This document shows positions 56,333-58,927 of a stretch of 58,927 nucleotides of DNA, piece after piece. A model generated the notes under the pieces. It ran no database searches, was not told the origin of the DNA, and was given only the letters and a program-made list of their open reading frames with translations. Source of the DNA: Cylindrodendrum hubeiense (Eukaryota; Ascomycota; Sordariomycetes; Hypocreales; Nectriaceae). The stretch spans positions 1 through 58,927 of the forward strand of contig JAANBB010000247.1 of NCBI GenBank assembly GCA_014621425.1, read 5' to 3'. Position numbers and translations under genes: made by a program. The stretch's first letter is position 1. Every line of letters begins with the position of its first letter.

Positions 56333-56847
56333 GTGCTTGGCTTGGCCCGGGGGGTGGGCTTGCTGCCCGTGGGTGCGTGTGCTTCCCGCTGCTGCGGAGT
56401 CCATGGCATCCCAGTTGCTCACAGAGTTTAGTTAATAACGAGGGTTACCCTTATCGTCCAACACGCCGCCCGCACTCACCCTCACGCTCTAATACATGTC
56501 GTCTGCTCTCATCTGCCCATGCCCCTCTTACTCCTCCTCCATCCCACACAACCGTCAAACAAAACCAGAGTTTTGACGACCTCGTGGGCTGTCTGGCGTT
56601 GTCAGCTGTGTTTCTCCTCCTAACCCTAGCTGAACTTTCTGCGCGACAGATCGAGGCTGGCTGACAGCCAGCGACCCAAAGCAGATCAGCCCCTCCCTCT
56701 GCTTGTTTTCGCACCGAGTCATCAATCGCATTCTGCGCCCCGAACCAAACCCACCCGAGCAGTTCGCCAACCTATATAACCGCCGGCGTGCCCTCTCAGC
56801 AGACACATTAGTGATATTTTGGCGAACTATTGCCCCCGAGGCTCATC

Positions 56848-58224
56848 ATGAACGCACAAATATCCTTTCTTGTAAGTTGCTAATTTTTTTTGCGATCCTG
56901 TGTCTACATGCGCTGCTGGGCAGCAGCCTAATAGACCCAACTCTCGGCCGTCCTCGGCATTGCTGTCATGACTCGAAAGCCGACATGCCTCTGTTTCCGC
57001 GTCGCATCATGATTCTTCAAATCGAGTCAATCAACTTGCGCCATGTTATCTTCTCGAACCTAACACTTTGCTCTCTAGGATGGCACCTATACGCTGATCC
57101 ACATCCCTCTCAACCTCTACTCGACGCTCCTCCAACCAATCCTCCGAGTCCTCCTCCCCCAGTCTCAGAGCGTTTCTGGCCCCCGCGACTCGCCCGAGTT
57201 TGAGCTCCAAGGGCTCACTGCCGACGGACAGCATGGCTTCCTCAACATTAGCGTCACTCCTATAGAGTGCTCGCTTGTTTGTCACTCCTCCTGGGCACAG
57301 AATGTCTTTGAGCCCGTCCTCCAAACGCTGTCACGCGACGCCGCCAAGACCGTCTCCATCTCCAAAGACTCGTACATGATCCTCTCCGTAATCAGCGCTG
57401 GACTCGATGCCGCCGGCCGTGTCATGGAGTTGACGTCGCCACTGGCCCTCGCTGGCATCCCTCTCTTCTTCATTACTACCTACTACTCCGACTTCATCCT
57501 TGTGCCGACCAAGGAGCGTGCGAACGTCACCAAGTCGCTGCTGGCCAAGGGCTTCGAGCTGTCCGACAACAACTTTGTCAACCCCAGTGCCTATGGCCAT
57601 AAGCGAGGTCCCAGTAGAGGGAGTAGCTCCTCTCCGCCCAACACACCTCCTCCCTCCAACGTCGCTGAGCTGGAGACCCGCACCTTCAGCCTGCTGAAGA
57701 AGCGGGATGTGGCCCCATACATCGAGGAGGGCCTGGAGCTGGTCCACTGCTCCGGCCGTGAGATCTCGCAGCTCTCCCAGTTTAACCATCGCCCCGCAGT
57801 CAGCCGACACGCTACCAATAACGGCCGTCGTCCGAGCTGGGCTGACAATGTCGACACCAAGCTCTATACATGCATCATCTCCGCTCTCATCTCACAGCCG
57901 CGATTTATCTCCATCACCCTTGCCCAGGACGACCCACCATCCCTTCTCCTCGACAAGACTCTCTTGGACGTCTTTGGCGACTCCTTGGTCGGCGATACCG
58001 AGGGCTGTCTGATCCCCATTTTCCTAGACCTTGACAACCTGCCGTTTGAGTCTACAGGTATTGTTTGCGGTGTGGCGAGCCGTCTTGTCCAGGACATGCA
58101 GATGGCCGCCAGCTTCGAGCTGTCATACCTCTCTACCGCCCGCGCGGGTGCTGTCATCCTCTCTGAGGAGCAGTCCGTCCGCGCGCTGGGGATCCTAAAG
58201 CCACTGCTTACCAAGGACGCATAG
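56848..58224 (+). CDS. CASTOR/GATS-like ACT-domain protein
   Basis: Exon 1 (56848-56871) encodes only MNAQISFL; after a 207-bp intron (GTAAGT ... CTCTAG) exon 2 (57079-58224) continues with DGTYTLIHIPLNLY, between codons, for 389 residues in total. The long first intron and tiny first exon are conspicuous. The protein has the tandem ACT layout of the CASTOR/GATS family: an N-terminal domain (DGTYTLIHIPLNLY, then CHSSWAQNVFEPVL), an ACT_7-like motif (SYMILSVISAGLDAAGRVME, LALAGIPLFFITTYYSDFI), a linker rich in Ser/Pro (RGSSSSPPNTPPPSN), and a second half ending in AASFELSYLSTARAGAVIL. In animals CASTOR1 senses arginine for TORC1. Whether fungal members sense amino acids is inference; the residues facing a ligand cannot be judged here. 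Confidence 0.9.
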
Positions 58225-58606
58225 TTTTGGAGTTTTGATCTTTCGTTGCAAACAAAAATTGGGTGGGATGCGTCGTGATTTTTTGGTAATCCAGGCTGGA
58301 AATGACGGCCTAGGATAATCCTGGGCTGATGTCACAATAACGATGGTTCGACATTTTCTGTCCGGTCGAATGGATTCCTCGGGCTCTTTGAAAAACGGCG
58401 GTGGGCGGTATTTTGTCTCTTTGGTTGGCGTTGTTCGGAGGCTGCTGAGTTCCGTAGCGAGATACCATCTTTATATAGCACACTCGGCGCTGGTGCGATT
58501 CCAACATGGCAATCCATGGCTCGTATTCTTGAGATATGCCACTCTCTGCTTTACCTTTCCAAGTCCGATATTCAACAAGGGTGGTGACATGAGCTGTTAT
58601 ATTATC
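58225..58606. other. convergent 3' intergenic region
   Basis: 382 bp between the CASTOR-like stop and the Impact-family stop. Probable 3' UTRs; no gene supported. Confidence 0.5.
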
Positions 58607-58927
58607 TCACTTGCCTTTTTTCTTCTCTTTCTCCTTCTCCTCGACTAGCCCAGCCCTCACGAAGCCGTCCCTTGCGGCAGCGTTGATAACTGCAAACCGC
58701 CTAGGCCCGAGCTTCACGCCGCCGTACCACCGCGACACGACGACCATGGCGTCCCACACGTCCATGAGCTGCATCAAGTGCAGCAGCCGACCACCGGCCG
58801 CCGCCTCGCCATCGTCGTCGCAGTCCTGGAAACTCGCGTTGCCGGGGCCCCGGATCCGCCACGCCGTCATGTTGTGCGTTGCTGACCGGAAGCGCCTGTC
58901 CGACGCCAGCAGCGACTGCACGTGGTG
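58607..58927 (-). CDS. Impact N-terminal (UPF0029) domain protein, partial at the window edge
   Basis: The minus-strand frame is open to the right edge and stops at 58607-58609, so at least 106 residues are present and the start lies outside. It reads THNMTAWRIRGPG, then DCDDDGEAAAGGRLLHLM and MVVVSRWYGGVKLGPRRFAV: the A.HN..A.R, DDGE and R(Y/F/W)GG.KLG signature of the Impact/YigZ family (UPF0029). The C-terminus is Lys/Glu-rich. In yeast Yih1 this domain follows an RWD domain and restrains Gcn2 activation through Gcn1; shorter fungal members carry the UPF0029 domain alone. Which type this is cannot be told from the part seen. Confidence 0.88.
   Translation of the reverse strand, partial: HHVQSLLASDRRFRSATHNMTAWRIRGPGNASFQDCDDDGEAAAGGRLLHLMQLMDVWDAMVVVSRWYGGVKLGPRRFAVINAAARDGFVRAGLVEEKEKEKKKGK

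Larger units (their letters stand above)
52743..56847. other. 4.1-kb intergenic region, no gene supported
   Basis: The 3' side of the methyltransferase gene and the promoter side of the CASTOR-like gene. It is GC-rich in patches, with many overlapping frames in all six readings (notably 53565-54690 and 55160-56410) but no known domain. Minisatellites occur at 54819-54879, 55711-55743 and 56293-56332. A poly-T tract lies at 55870-55880. No tRNA or transposable element recognised. Confidence 0.5.

Noticed and set aside
52967..56410. Many open frames of 60-207 codons in the 4.1-kb gap
   Set aside because: Frames are open on both strands at once, rich in Arg/Pro/Ser, partly made by minisatellites, and have no domain.
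1..58927. tRNA genes, CRISPR arrays, transposons, integrases
   Set aside because: I scanned by eye for B-box-type GGTTCGANNCC words, regular spaced repeats, transposase or reverse-transcriptase motifs and long terminal repeats; none was convincing. The B-box-like words near 51255 (in a CDS) and 56251 lack a tRNA fold around them.

Overview
The window is nuclear DNA of a filamentous ascomycete, most likely a Sordariomycete; I cannot fix the genus. The grounds are short introns (mostly 45-90 bp) with GTAAGT-type donors and CTAAC branch sites, fungus-specific families (DUF4048, an Af470-like monooxygenase, an Rds1 ferritin-like protein, a GUL-1/SSD1 homologue, a NACHT-ankyrin NLR) and 5S rRNA genes dispersed among protein genes. 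Gene models below join exons by reading frame, splice signals and protein continuity; genes are intron-poor and well spaced.

Layout. 0.6-2.3 kb: DUF4048 protein (+). 4.3-5.3 kb: Af470-like monooxygenase (+). 5.8-7.7 kb: kinesin (-). 8.8-10.3 kb: F-box-like protein (+). 11.5-13.0 kb: GPI-anchored GH76 mannanase (-). 16.4-18.2 kb: dihydroxyacetone kinase (+). 19.0-20.5 kb: mitochondrial 3-hydroxyisobutyryl-CoA hydrolase (+). 22.4-26.2 kb: Ams2/Spt21-type GATA factor (+) with three apparent frameshifts. 27.2-29.2 kb: DNA polymerase alpha B subunit (+). 29.4-30.8 kb: MFAP1-like spliceosome protein (-) with one apparent frameshift.

31.4-38 kb is the most accessory-looking part: a 1216-residue NLR with about 15 ankyrin repeats (+), two tandem 5S rRNA genes, and a secreted Rds1-type protein (-). 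39.8-44.2 kb: SSD1/GUL-1 (-). 47.5-49.1 kb: GLE1 (+). 49.5-50.3 kb: TLG1 SNARE (-). 50.9-52.7 kb: METTL25-like methyltransferase (+). 56.8-58.2 kb: CASTOR/GATS-like ACT protein (+). The right edge cuts an Impact/UPF0029 gene (-). Large gaps (13-16.4, 20.5-22.4, 44.2-47.5, 52.7-56.8 kb) hold GC-rich leaders and short tandem repeats but no gene I can support.

Most genes are unrelated housekeeping functions: replication (Pol12), histone-gene/centromere control (Ams2-like), splicing (MFAP1), mRNA export (Gle1), mRNA fate and cell wall (SSD1, GH76), trafficking (Tlg1) and metabolism (DAK, HIBCH). No operon-like logic or biosynthetic cluster is visible. The most notable observations are the 5S pair, whose only four differences make two compensatory base-pair changes; the NLR with a recently duplicated ankyrin module and a 45-bp in-frame intron; and the cluster of single-base frameshifts in two otherwise well-conserved genes.
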